The notes under the pieces are model-generated. The model saw nothing but the letters and a program-made list of their open reading frames with translations. It did no database searches and was not told the origin of the DNA. Both the position numbers and the translations under genes were made by a program. Shown piece after piece: positions 30,801 to 44,003 of a stretch of DNA of 64,000 nt. Source of the DNA: Argentina anserina (lineage: Eukaryota > Streptophyta > Magnoliopsida > Rosales > Rosaceae); assembly GCF_933775445.1 (NCBI RefSeq), contig NW_026089480.1, forward strand, positions 124,001 through 188,000, read 5' to 3'. Each line of letters starts with the position of its first letter. Position 1 is the stretch's first letter.

Positions 30801-33399
30801 TTCAGAACGATACTCAAACGAGAATTGAAAAGATACACAATTGGAATAGTAAAGATACGCAAACGATGTAAAGATACTCAGTTTGACAGAAACACACTCC
30901 CACACTTGCAAAACTCTCAAATTCAATAGAAACTCGCATCAGAAAGCCGTTCACAACGATATTCAAATGAGAATTGAAAAGATAGACAATTGGAATAGTA
31001 AAGATACGCAAACGATGTAAAGATACTCAGTTTAAAAGAAACACACTCCCACACTTGCAAAACTCTCAAATTCAATAGAAACTCGCATCAGAACGTCTTA
31101 CAGAACGATACTCAAATGAGAATTGAAAAGATACACAATTGGAATAGTAAACATACGCAAACGATGTAAAGATACTCAGTTTGAAAGAAACACACTCCCA
31201 CACTTGCAAAACTCTCAAATTCAATTGAAACTCGCATCAGAAATCCGTTCAGAACGATACTCAAATGAGAATTGAAAAGATAGACAGTTGGAATAGTAAA
31301 GATACGCAAACGATGTAAAGATACTCAGTTTGAAAGAAACACACTCCCACACTTGCAAAACTCTCAAATTCAATAGAAACTCGCGTCAGAACGTCTTACA
31401 GAAAGATACTCAAATGAGAATTGAAAAGATACACAATTGGAATAGTAAAGATACGCAAACGATGTAAAGATACTCAGTTTGAAAGAAACACACTCCCACA
31501 CTTGCAAAACTCAAATTCAATAGAAACTCGCATCAGAAACCTTACAGAAAGATACTCAATCGAGAATTGAAAAGATACACAATTGGAATAGTAAAGATAC
31601 GCAAACGATGTAAAGATACTCAGTTTGAAAGAAACACACTCCGACACTTGCAAAACTCTCAAATTCAATAGAAACTCGCATATGAAATCCGTTCAGAACG
31701 ATACTCAAATGAGAATTGAAAAGATAGACAGTTGGAATAGTAAAGATACGCAAACGATGTAAAGATACTCAGTTTGAAAGAAACACACTCCCACACTTGC
31801 AAAACTCTCAAATTCAATAGAAACTCGCGTCAGAACGTCTTACAGAAAGATACTCAAACGAGAATTGAAAAGATACACAGTTGTAATAGTAAAGATACGC
31901 AAACGATGTAAAGATACTCAGTTTGAAAGAAACACACTCCCACACTGGCAAAACTCCTAAAATCAATAGAAACTCGCATCAGAACGTCTTACAGAAAGAT
32001 ACTCAAACGAGAATTGAAAAGATACACAGTTGTAATAGTAAAGATACGCAAACGATGTAAAGATACTCAGTTTGAAAGAAACACACTCCCACACTTGCAA
32101 AACTCCTAAAATCAATAGAAACTCGCATCAGAACGTCTTACAGAAAGATACTCAAATGAGAATTGAAAAGATACACAATTGGAATAGTAAAGATACGCAA
32201 ACGATGTAAAGATACTCAGTTTGAAAGAAACACACTCCGACACTTGCAAAACTCTCAAAATCAATAGAAACTCGCATCAGAAACCCTTTCAGAAAGATAC
32301 TCAAACGAGAATTGAAAAGATACACAATTATAATAGTAAAGATACGCAAACGATGTAAAGATACTCAGTTTGAAAGAAACACACTCCGACACTTGCAAAA
32401 CTCTGAAATTCAATAGAAACTCGCATCAGAAAGCCGTTCACAACGATATTCAAATGAGAATTGAAAAGATAGACAATTGGAATAGTAAAGATACGCGAAC
32501 GATGTAAAGATACTCAGTTTGAAAGAAACACACTCCCACACTTGCAAAACTCTGAAATTCAATAGAAACTCGCATCAGAAAGCCGTTCACAACGATATTC
32601 AAATGAGAATTGAAAAGATAGACAATTGGAATAGTAAAGATACGCAAACGATGTAAAGATACTCAGTTTGGAAGAAACACACTCCAACACTTGCAAAACT
32701 CTCAAATTCAATAGAAACTCGCATCTGAAATCCGTTCAGAAAGATACTCAAACGAGAATTGAAAAGATACACAATTATAATAGTAAAGATACGCAAACGA
32801 TGTAAAGATACTCAGTTTGAAAGAAACACACTCCGACACTTGCAAAACTCTCAAATTCAATAGAAACTCGCATCTGAAATCCGTTCACAACGATATTCAA
32901 ATGAGAATTGAAAAGATACACAGTTGGAATAGTAAAGATACGCAAACGATGTAAAGATACTCAGTTTGAAAGAAACACACTCCCACACTTGCAAAACTCT
33001 GAAATTCAATAGAAACTCGCATCAGAAAGCCGTTCACAACGATATTCAAATGAGAATTGAAAAGATAGACAATTGGAATAGTAAAGATACGCAAACGATG
33101 TAAAGATACTCAGTTTGAAAGAAACACACTCCCACACTTGCAAAACTCTCAAATTCAATAGAAACTCGCATCAGAAAGCCGTTCACAACGATATTCAAAT
33201 GAGAATTGAAAAGATAGACAATTGGAATAGTAAAGATACGCAAACGATGTAAAGATACTCAGTTTGAAAGAAACACACTCCCACACTTGCAAAACTCTCA
33301 AATTCAATAGAAACTCGCATCAGAACGTCTTACAGAAAGATACTCAAATGAGAATTGAAAAGATACACAATTGCAATAGTAAAGATACGCAAACGATGT

Positions 33400-36300
33400 A
33401 AAGATACTCAGTTTGAAAGAAACACACTCCAACACTTGCACAACTCTCAAATTCAATAGAAACTCGCATCTGCAATCCGTTCAGAAAGATACTCAAACGA
33501 GAATTGAAAAGATATACAATTGGAATAGTAAAGATACGCAAACGATGTAAAGATACTCAGTTTGAAAGAAACACACTCCCACACTTGCAAAACTCTCAAA
33601 TTCAATAGAAACTCGTATCAGAACGTCTTACAGAAAGATACTCAAACGAGAATTCAAAAGATACGGAATTGGAATAGTAAAGATACGCAAACGATTGCAA
33701 GATACTCATTTTGAAAGAAACACACTCCCACACTTGCAAAACTCTCAAATTTAACAGAAACTCGCATCTGAAATCCGTTCAGAAAGATACTCAAACGAGA
33801 ATTGAAAAGATACACAATTGTAATAGTAAAGATACGCAAACGATGTAAAGATACTCAGTTTGAAAGAAACACACTCCCACACTTGCAAAACTCTCAAATT
33901 CAATAGAAACTCGCGTCAGAACGTCTTACAGAAAGATACTCAAATGAGAATTGAAAAGATACACAATTGGAATAGTAAAGATACGCAAACGATGTAAAGA
34001 TACTCAGTTTGAAAGAAACACACTCCCACACTTGCAAAACTCAAATTCAATAGAAACTCGCATCAGAAACCTTACAGAAAGATACTCAAACGAGAATTGA
34101 AAAGATACACAATTGGAATAGTAAAGATACGCAAACGATGTAAAGATACTCAGTTTGAAAGAAACACACTCCGACACTTGCAAAACTCTCAAAATCAATA
34201 GAAACTCGCATCAGAAAGCCGTTCAGAAAGATACTCAAACGAGAATTGAAAAGATACACAATTGGAATAGTAAAGATACGAAAATGATGTAAAGATACTC
34301 AGGTTGAAAGAAACACACTCCGACACTTGCAAAACTCTCAAATTCAATAGATACTCGCATCTGATATCCGTTCAGAAAGATACTCAAACGAGAATTGAAA
34401 AGATACACAATTGTAATAGTCAAGATACGCAAACGATGTAAAGATACTCAGTTTGAAAGAAACACACTCCCACACTTGCAAAACTCTCAAATTCAATAGA
34501 AACTCGCATATGAAATCCGTTCAGAAAGATACTTAAATGAGAATTGAAAAGATAGACAGTTGGAATAGTAAAGATACGCAAACGATGTAAAGATACTCAG
34601 TTTGAAAGAAACACACTCCAACACTTGCACAACTCTCAAATTCAATAGAAACTCGCATCTGCAATCCGTTCAGAAAGATACTCAAACGAGAATTGAAAAG
34701 ATACACAATTGGAATAGTAAAGATACGCAAACGATGTAAAGATACTCAGTTTGAAAGAAACACACTCCCACACTTGCAAAACTCTCAAATTCAATAGAAA
34801 CTCGTATCAGAACGTCTTACAGAAAGATACTCAAACGAGAATTCAAAAGATACGGAATTGGAATAGTAAAGATACGCAAACGATTGCAAGATACTCATTT
34901 TGAAAGAAACACACTCCCACACTTGCAAAACTCTCAAATTTAACAGAAACTCGCATCTGAAATCCGTTCAGAAAGATACTCAAACGAGAATTGAAAAGAT
35001 ACACAATTGTAATAGTAAAGATACGCAAACGATGTAAAGATACTCAGTTTGAAAGAAACACACTCCCACACTTGCAAAACTCTCAAATTCAATAGAAACT
35101 CGCGTCAGAACGTCTTACAGAAAGATACTCAAATGAGAATTGAAAAGATACACAATTGGAATAGTAAAGATACGCAAACGATGTAAAGATACTCAGTTTG
35201 AAAGAAACACACTCCCACACTTGCAAAACTCAAATTCAATAGAAACTCGCATCAGAACGTCTTACAGAAAGATACTCAAATGAGAATTCAAAAGATACAC
35301 AATTGGAATAGTAAAGATACGCAAACGATGTAAAGATAGTCAGTTTGAAAGAAACACACTCCCACACTTGCAAAACTCTCAAATTCAATAGAAACTCGCA
35401 TCAGAAAGCCGTTCAGAAAGATACTCAAACGAGAATTGAAAAGATACACAATTGGAATAGTAAAGATACGAAAATGATGTAAAGATACTCAGGTTGAAAG
35501 AAACACACTCCGACACTTGCAAAACTCTCAAATTCAATAGATACTCGCATCTGAAATCCGTTCAGAAAGATACTCAAACGAGAATTGAAAAGATACACAA
35601 TTGTAATAGTCAAGATACGCAAACGATGTAAAGATACTCAGTTTGAAAGAAACACACTCCCACACTTTCAAAACTCTCAAATTCAATAGAAACTCGCATA
35701 TGAAATCCGTTCAGAAAGATACTTAAATGAGAATTGAAAAGATAGACAGTTGGAATAGTAAAGATACGCAAACGATGTAAAGATACTCAGTTTGAAAGAA
35801 ACACACTCCAACACTTGCACAACTCTCAAATTCAATAGAAACTCGCATCTGCAATCCGTTCAGAAAGATACTCAAACGAGAATTGAAAAGATACACAATT
35901 GGAATAGTAAAGATACGCAAACGATGTAAAGATACTCAGTTTGAAAGAAACACACTCCCACACTTGCAAAACTCTCAAATTCAATAGAAACTCGTATCAG
36001 AACGTCTTACAGAAAGATACTCAAACGAGAATTCAAAAGATACGGAATTGGAATAGTAAAGATACGCAAACGATTGCAAGATACTCATTTTGAAAGAAAC
36101 ACACTCCCACACTTGCAAAACTCTCAAATTTAACAGAAACTCGCATCTGAAATCCGTTCAGAAAGATACTCAAACGAGAATTGAAAAGATACACAATTGT
36201 AATAGTCAAGATACGCAAACGATGTAAAGATACTCAGTTTGAAAGAAACACACTCCCACACTTGCAAAACTCTCAAATTCAATAGAAACTCGCGTCAGAA

Positions 36301-36975
36301 CGTCTTACAGAAAGATACTCAAATGAGAATTGAAAAGATACACAATTGGAATAGTAAAGATACGCAAACGATGTAAAGATACTCAGTTTGAAAGAAACAC
36401 ACTCCCACACTTGCAAAACTCAAATTCAATAGAAACTCGCATCAGAACGTCTTACAGAAAGATACTCAAATGAGAATTCAAAAGATACACAATTGGAATA
36501 GTAAAGATACGCAAACGATGTAAAGATAGTCAGTTTGAAAGAAACACACTCCCACACTTGCAAAACTCTCAAATTCAATAGAAACTCGCATCAGAAAGCC
36601 GTTCAGAAAGATACTCAAACGAGAATTGAAAAGATACACAATTGGAATAGTAAAGATACGAAAATGATGTAAAGATACTCAGGTTGAAAGAAACACACTC
36701 CGACACTTGCAAAACTCTCAAATTCAATAGATACTCGCATCTGAAATCCGTTCAGAAAGATACTCAAACGAGAATTGAAAAGATACACAATTGTAATAGT
36801 CAAGATACGCAAACGATGTAAAGATACTCAGTTTGAAAGAAACACACTCCCACACTTGCAAAACTCTCAAATTCAATAGAAACTCGCATATGAAATCCGT
36901 TCAGAAAGATACTTAAATGAGAATTGAAAAGATAGACAGTTGGAATAGTAAAGATACGCAAACGATGTAAAGATA
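33400..36975. repeat. 1,190-bp (8-monomer) higher-order repeat, about three copies
   Basis: Variant monomers recur at 33344/34533/35723, 33654/34843/36033 and 34235/35425/36615, with offsets of 1,189 or 1,190 bp (8 monomers minus 2 or 3 bp). Shared markers are CACAACTCTCAAATTC, CGATTGCAAGATACTCATTTTG, AATTTAACAG and ACTTAAATGAG (not in the first copy). The pattern breaks near 36975. Confidence 0.85.
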
Positions 36976-37210
36976 CTCAGTTTGAAAGAAACACACTCCC
37001 ACACTTGCAAAACTCTCAAAATCAATAGAAACTCGCATCAGAAAGCCGTTCAGAAAGATACTCAAACGAGAATTGAAAAGATACACAATTGGAATAGTAA
37101 AGATACGAAAATGATGTAAAGATACTCAGGTTGAAAGAAACACACTCCGACACTTGCAAAACTCTCAAATTCAATAGATACTCGCATCTGAAATCCGTTC
37201 AGAAAGATAC

Positions 37211-40200
37211 TCAAACGAGAATTGAAAAGATACACAATTGTAATAATAAAGATACGCAAACGATGTAAAGATACTCAGTTTGAAAGAAACACACTCCCAC
37301 ACTTGCAAAACTCTCAAATTCAATAGAAACTCGCATCAGAAAGCCGTTCACAACGATATTCAAACGAGAATTGAAAAGATACACAATTGGAATAGTAAAG
37401 ATACGCAAACGATGTAAAGATACTCAGTTTGAAAGAAACACACTCCCACACTTGCAAAACTCTCAAATTCAATAGAACCTCGCATCAGAACGTCTTACAG
37501 AAAGATACTCAAAGGAGAATTGAAAAGATACACAATTGGAATAGTAAAGATACGCAAACGATGTAAAGATAGTTAGTTTGAAAGAAACACACTCCAATAC
37601 TTGCAAAACTCTCAAAATCAATAGAAACTCGCATCAGAAAGCCTTACAGAAAGATACTCAAACGAGAATTGAAAAGAAACACAATTAGAATAGTAAAGAT
37701 ACGCAAACGATGTAAAGATACTCAGTTTGAAAGAAACATACTCCCACACTTGCAAAACACTCAAATTCAATAGAAACTCGTATCAGAGAGCCTTACAGAA
37801 AGATACTCAAACGAGAATTGAAAAGATACACAATTGGAATAGTAAAGATACGCAAACGATGTAAAGATACTCAGTTTGAATGAAACACACTCCCACACTT
37901 GCAAAACTCTAAAATTCAATAGAAACTCGCATCAGATAGCCTTATCGAAAGAAACTCAAACGAGAATTGAAAAGATACACAATTGGAATAGTAAAGATAC
38001 GCAAACGATGTAAAGATACTCAGTTTGAAAGAAACACACTCCGACACTTGCAAAACTCTCAAAATCAATAGAAACTCGCATCAGAAAGCCGTTCAGAAAG
38101 ATACTCAAACGAGAATTGAAAAGATACACAATTGGAATAGTAAAGATACGAAAATGATGTAAAGATACTCAGGTTGAAAGAAACACACTCCGACACTTGC
38201 AAAACTCTCAAATTCAATAGATACTCGCATCTGAAATCCGTTCAGAAAGATACTCAAACGAGAATTGAAAAGATACACAATTGTAATAGTAAAGATACGC
38301 AAACGATGTAAAGATACTCAGTTTGAAAGAAACACACTCCCACACTTGCAAAACTCTCAAATTCAATAGAAACTCGCGTCAGAACGTCTTACAGAAAGAT
38401 ACTCAAATGAGAATTGAAAAGATACACAATTGGAATAGTAAAGATACGCAAACGATGTAAAGATACTCAGTTTGAAAGAAACACACTCCCACACTTGCAA
38501 AACTCAAATTCAATAGAAACTCGCATCAGAAACCTTACAGAAAGATACTCAAACGAGAATTGAAAAGATACACAATTGGAATAGTAAAGATACGCAAACG
38601 ATGTAAAGATACTCAGTTTGAAAGAAACACACTCCGACACTTGCAAAACTCTCAAAATCAATAGAAACTCGCATCAGAAAGCCGTTCAGAAAGATACTCA
38701 AACGAGAATTGAAAAGATACACAATTGGAATAGTAAAGATACGAAAATGATGTAAAGATACTCAGGTTGAAAGAAACACACTCCGACACTTGCAAAACTC
38801 TCAAATTCAATAGATACTCGCATCTGAAATCCGTTCAGAAAGATACTCAAACGAGAATTGAAAAGATACACAATTGTAATAGTCAAGATACGCAAACGAT
38901 GTAAAGATACTCAGTTTGAAAGAAACACACTCCCACACTTGCAAAACTCTCAAATTCAATAGAAACTCGCATATGAAATCCGTTCAGAAAGATACTCAAA
39001 TGAGAATTGAAAAGATAGACAGTTGGAATAGTAAAGATACGCAAACGATGTAAAGATACTCAGTTTGAAAGAAACACACTCCCACACTTGCAAAACTCTC
39101 AAATTTAATAGAAACTCGCATCAGAAAGCCGTTCACAACGATATTCAAACGAGAATTGAAAAGATACACAATTGGAATAGTAAAGATACGCAAACGATGT
39201 AAAGATACTCAGTTTGAAAGAAACACACTCCCACACTTGCAAAACTCTCAAATTCAATAGAACCTCGCATCAGAACGTCTTACAGAAAGATACTCAAAGG
39301 AGAATTGAAAAGATACACAATTGGAATAGTAAAGATACGCAAACGATGTAAAGATACTCAGTTTGAAAGAAACACACTCCCACACTTGCAAAACTCTCAA
39401 ATTCAATAGAAACTCGTATCAGAACGTCTTACAGAAAGATACTCAAACGAGAATTCAAAAGATACGGAATTGGAATAGTAGAGATACGCAAACGATTGCA
39501 AGATACTCATTTTGAAAGAAACACACTCCCACACTTGCAAAACTCTCAAATTTAACAGAAACTCGCATCTGAAATCCGTTCAGAAAGATACTCAAACGAG
39601 AATTGAAAAGATACACAATTGTAATAGTAAAGATACGCAAACGATGTAAAGATACTCAGTTTGAAAGAAACACACTCCCACACTTGCAAAACTCTCAAAT
39701 TCAATAGAAACTCGCGTCAGAACGTCTTACAGAAAGATACTCAAATGAGAATTGAAAAGATACACAATTGGAATAGTAAAGATACGCAAACGATGTAAAG
39801 ATACTCAGTTTGAAAGAAACACACTCCCACACTTGCAAAACTCAAATTCAATAGAAACTCGCATCAGAAACCTTACAGAAAGATACTCAAACGAGAATTG
39901 AAAAGATACACAATTGGAATAGTAAAGATACGCAAACGATGTAAAGATACTCAGTTTGAAAGAAACACACTCCGACACTTGCAAAACTCTCAAAATCAAT
40001 AGAAACTCGCATCAGAAAGCCGTTCAGAAAGATACTCAAACGAGAATTGAAAAGATACACAATTGGAATAGTAAAGATACGAAAATGATGTAAAGATACT
40101 CAGGTTGAAAGAAACACACTCCGACACTTGCAAAACTCTCAAATTCAATAGATACTCGCATCTGAAATCCGTTCAGAAAGATACTCAAACGAGAATTGAA

Positions 40201-42845
40201 AAGATACACAATTGTAATAGTCAAGATACGCAAACGATGTAAAGATACTCAGTTTGAAAGAAACACACTCCCACACTTGCAAAACTCTCAAATTCAATAG
40301 AAACTCGCATATGAAATCCGTTCAGAAAGATACTCAAATGAGAATTGAAAAGATAGACAGTTGGAATAGTAAAGATACGCAAACGATGTAAAGATACTCA
40401 GTTTGAAAGAAACACACTCCCACACTTGCAAAACTCTCAAATTTAATAGAAACTCGCGTCAGAAAGCCGTTCACAACGATATTCAAATGAGAATTGGAAA
40501 GATAGACAATTGGAATAGTAAAGATACGCAAACGATGTAAAGATACTCAGTTTGAAAGAAACACACTCCAACACTTGCACAAGTCTCAAATTTAATAGAA
40601 ACTCGCGTCAGAAAGCCGTTCACAACGATATTCAAATGAGAATTGAAAAGATAGACAATTGGAATAATAAAGATACGCAAACGATGTAAAGATACTCAGT
40701 TTGAAAGAAACACACTCCCACACTTGCAAAACTCTCAAATTCAATAGAAACTCGCATCAGAAAGCCGTTCACAACGATATTCAAACGAGAATTGAAAAGA
40801 TACACAATTGGAATAGTAAAGATACGCAAACGATGTAAAGATACTCAGTTTGAAAGAAACACACTCCCACACTTGCAAAACTCTCAAATTCAATAGAACC
40901 TCGCATCAGAACGTCTTACAGAAAGATACTCAAAGGAGAATTGAAAAGATACACAATTGGAATAGTAAAGATACGCAAACGATGTAAAGATAGTTAGTTT
41001 GAAAGAAACACACTCCAATACTTGCAAAACTCTCAAAATCAATAGAAACTCGCATCAGAAAGCCTTACAGAAAGATACTCAAACGAGAATTGAAAAGAAA
41101 CACAATTGGAATAGTAAAGATACGCAAACGATGTAAAGATACTCAGTTTGAAAGAAACATACTCCCACACTTGCAAAACACTCAAATTCAATAGAAACTC
41201 GTATCAGAGAGCCTTACAGAAAGATACTCAAACGAGAATTGAAAAGATACACAATTGGAATAGTAAAGATACGCAAACGATGTAAAGATACTCAGTTTGA
41301 ATGAAACACACTCCCACACTTGCAAAACTCTAAAATTCAATAGAAACTCGCATCAGATAGCCTTATCGAAAGAAACTCAAACGAGAATTGAAAAGATACA
41401 CAATTGGAATAGTAAAGATACGCAAACGATGTAAAGATACTCAGTTTGAAAGAAACACACTCCAACACTTGCACAACTATCAAATTCAATAGAAACTCGC
41501 ATCTGAAATCCGTTCAGAAAGATACTCAAACGAGAATTGAAAAGATACACAATTGGAATAGTAAAGATACGCAAACGATGTAAAGATACTCAGTTTGAAA
41601 GAAACACACTCCCACACTTGCAAAACTCTCAAATTCAATAGAAACTCGTATCAGAACGTCTTACAGAAAGATACTTAAACGAGAATTCAAAAGATACGGA
41701 ATTGGAATAGTAAAGATACGCAAACGATTCCAAGATACTCATTTTGAAAGAAACACACTCCCACACTTGCAAAACTCTCAAATTTAACAGAAACTCGCAT
41801 CAGAACGTCTTACAGAAAGATACTCAAATGAGAATTGAAAAGATAAACAACTGGAATAGTAAAGATACGCAAACGATGTAAAGATACTCAGTTTGAAAGA
41901 AACACACTCCCACACTTGCAAAACTCTCAAATTCAATAGAAACTCGCATCAGAACGTCTTACAGAAAGATACTCAAATGAGAATTGAAAAGATAAACAAC
42001 TGGAATAGTAAAGATACGCAAACGATGTAAAGATACTCAGTTTGAAAGAAACACACTCCCACACTTGCAAAACTCTCAAATTCAATAGAAACTCGCATCA
42101 GAAAGCCTTACAGAAAGATACTCAAACGAGAATTGAAAAGATACACAATTGGAATAGTAAAGATACGCAAACGATGTAAAGATACTCAGTTTGAAAGAAA
42201 CACACTCCGACACTTGCAAAACTCTCAAAATCAATAGAAACTCGCATCAGAAAGCCCTTCAGAAAGATACTCAAACGAGAATTGAAAAGATACACAAATT
42301 GGAATAGTAAAGATACGCAAACGATGTAAAGATACTCAGTTTGAAAGAAACACACTCCCACACTTGCAAAACTCTCAAATTCAATAGAACCTCGCATCAG
42401 AACGTCTTACAGAAAGATACTCAAATGAGAATTGAAAAGATACACAATTGGAATAGTAAAGATACGCAAACGATGTAAAGATAGTTAGTTTGAAAGAAAC
42501 ACACTCCAATACTTGCAAAACTCTCAAAATCAATAGAAACTCGCATCAGAAAGCCTTACAGAAAGATACTCAAACGAGAATTGAAAAGATACACAATTGG
42601 AATAGTAAAGATACGCAAACGATGTAAAGATACTCAGTTTGAAAGAAACATACTCCCACACTTGCAAAACACTCAAATTCAATAGAAACTCGTATCAGAG
42701 AGCCTTACAGAAAGATACTCAAACGAGAATTGAAAAGATACACAATTGGAATAGTAAAGATACGCAAACGATGTAAAGATACTAAGTTTGAAAGAAACAC
42801 ACTCCCACACTTGCAAAACTCTCAAATTCAATAGAAACTCGCATC
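37211..42845. repeat. Mosaic satellite segment with a ~3.4-kb spaced duplication
   Basis: The ordered marker series AATAGAACCTCGC, GATAGTTAGTTTG, CCAATACTTGC, GAAACATACTCCC, CAGAGAGCC, GAATGAAACAC and CTTATCGAAAG runs from about 37475 to 37950. It recurs from about 40893 to 41370, offset ~3,420 bp. Its first five markers recur again at 42385-42710, just before element 1. Many monomers here have GCCTTACAG, the form that dominates the array to the right of element 1. Confidence 0.75.
42841..42845 (+). other. Target-site duplication of element 1, left copy (GCATC)
   Basis: GCATC directly precedes the 5' LTR and is repeated directly after the 3' LTR at 50800-50804. Removing the element and one copy restores an uninterrupted monomer junction, GAAACTCGCATCAGAAAGCC. 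A 5-bp duplication is what Ty3/gypsy integrases leave. Confidence 0.96.
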
Positions 42846-43204
42846 TGATAGGAGCACAAAGTGTGACGTTCTTAATGTGATTATGCCCTATTCTTACTCT
42901 TTGTTACCTCTTATTTAGTATGTTTTAGTTTCTTTTGTAAGAATAAGTGTCTAGGTAGAGCTTATATCAATTATGAGTGAATTGATGATGAAATCGTGCT
43001 AAGTGTTAATAATCCTTGTTGAGATATGATTCCTTGTTCGAGTAGGATTCATCCTTTCGTATTTCTTTGTTTCTAACATACTTATTCTTATTAGGAAATA
43101 CAAATCCATGTTGGAGAAGGAAAGCAATCCTAGTTCCACAAGGAAAGAGAAAAAAATACACTTAAAAGCCCAATCCATTCAAGAATCAAAATGCTGTCAA
43201 TATT

Positions 43205-43850
43205 CATAGTCCAACTTCGACGGGCTCCCCTGGATAGCTCCGATCGAGTTAGAAGACCTACTTTATATGGAAATAAAGGTATTTGAGTCTAGTTTCTGTA
43301 GGATTTGGAATCAAAGCAATATCTTATTCCTACAGAGAGATATGACTGAATCATTGATCGGAGGTCCAATGAACTCGGCGGAATTATCTCAGCCATTGAT
43401 TTGCTTTTGATCCAAGGGCTATGAGGGAAACTTGGGACTTTGTTCCTCCTGCAAATAGAGCACAAATATGTATCAGAATGTCCATAAATCCCAGCACCAA
43501 AGAATGTCAAAGAAGGCATGCAGCAAATTAAATGAGAAGAGGCAAGAAAGTCAAAGAAGGCATGCAGCAAATTTAATGAGGAGAGGTAAGAAAAATCAAA
43601 CATGGCTGCAACAATTAAGACTTTTGCTGCCTCCCTAATTCAAAGGAAGAAATTTGTGCAAAAGAAATCAGCAATAAAGGAGGAAGAAGATATGTAATTA
43701 ATGCAAAAGATATGCAATCCTTATATAAATCAGAATTCTGGCAGTGCAGATCATCCATCTTTGACGGGCTCCCCTGGACAGCTCAAAATGATTGAGAGAT
43801 TGTACCTTATATGGATGAAAAGCCACGGAAGTCTAGTTGAAATTGCCAGT
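43205..43850 (+). repeat. Degenerate TTATATGGA modules in the LTR
   Basis: Two related segments, about 43205-43311 and 43757-43850, share GACGGGCTCCCCTGGA(T/C)AGCTC, then TTATATGGA, then AAGTCTAG or GAGTCTAG about 20 nt later. Related copies lie in the interior near 46340-46450, 46560-46625 and 46740-46815. The copies at 43261-43300 and 46410-46450 match over 40 nt with three differences by my count. The function is unknown. Confidence 0.6.
43507..43594 (+). repeat. 44-bp tandem duplication in U3
   Basis: TCAAAGAAGGCATGCAGCAA begins at 43507 and again at 43551. The two 44-bp copies differ at a few positions (AATTAAATGAGAAGAGGC against AATTTAATGAGGAGAGGT). The same pair is at 49304-49391 in the 3' LTR, so it predates this insertion. 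Confidence 0.85.
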
Positions 43851-43995
43851 TGGAATCATCTCAATATCGATTTTCTAGAGAAAGTTATGGCCACAACAAG
43901 GGACAAAGGTCAAATCTGCCGAATCTAGGAAACCTCAACCAATTTGGTTTCAACTTTGTGGACTTTGTGGCCATCTTCCCTTGGGTTTCTTCCTC

Positions 43996-44003
43996 TATAT
44001 ATA
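43996..44003 (+). promoter_or_regulatory. Candidate TATA box of the 5' LTR
   Basis: TATATATA in the context CCTCTATATATAGCACC. It sits about 1.15 kb into the LTR and would place a transcription start near 44030. No other comparable TATA box stood out in the LTR. The 3' LTR copy is at 49792-49799. Confidence 0.6.

Larger units (their letters stand above)
1..42845. repeat. 149-bp satellite DNA array (left array)
   Basis: Tandem head-to-tail monomers of 149 bp fill this region without interruption, about 287 copies, and the array continues beyond the left edge. Taking GCATC as position 1, the monomer contains AAAGATAC at about positions 20, 43, 65 and 84, then a CACACTCCCACACTTGC block and an AAATTCAATAGAAACTC tail. 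Variants differ by substitutions (GAACGTCTTACAG, GAAAGCCGTTCA, GAAATCCGTTCAG after GCATC or GCATCT) and by small indels that make useful markers. My hand count on a consensus gives 51 G+C of 149. Because 149 is not a multiple of 3, the ~65-codon minus-strand frames shift and stop in each monomer, so they are not genes. I do not recognise the family by name. A centromeric or pericentromeric role is plausible but is inference. Confidence 0.97.

Noticed and set aside
42300..42310. ACACAAATTGG one-base insertion as a meaningful variant
   Set aside because: A single-monomer 1-bp insertion that merely extends a spurious frame; no recurrence.
73..42397. Numerous 61-91-codon frames, mostly on the minus strand, as small protein genes
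   Set aside because: They repeat at multiples of 149 bp, shift frame in each monomer, and are explained entirely by the satellite.
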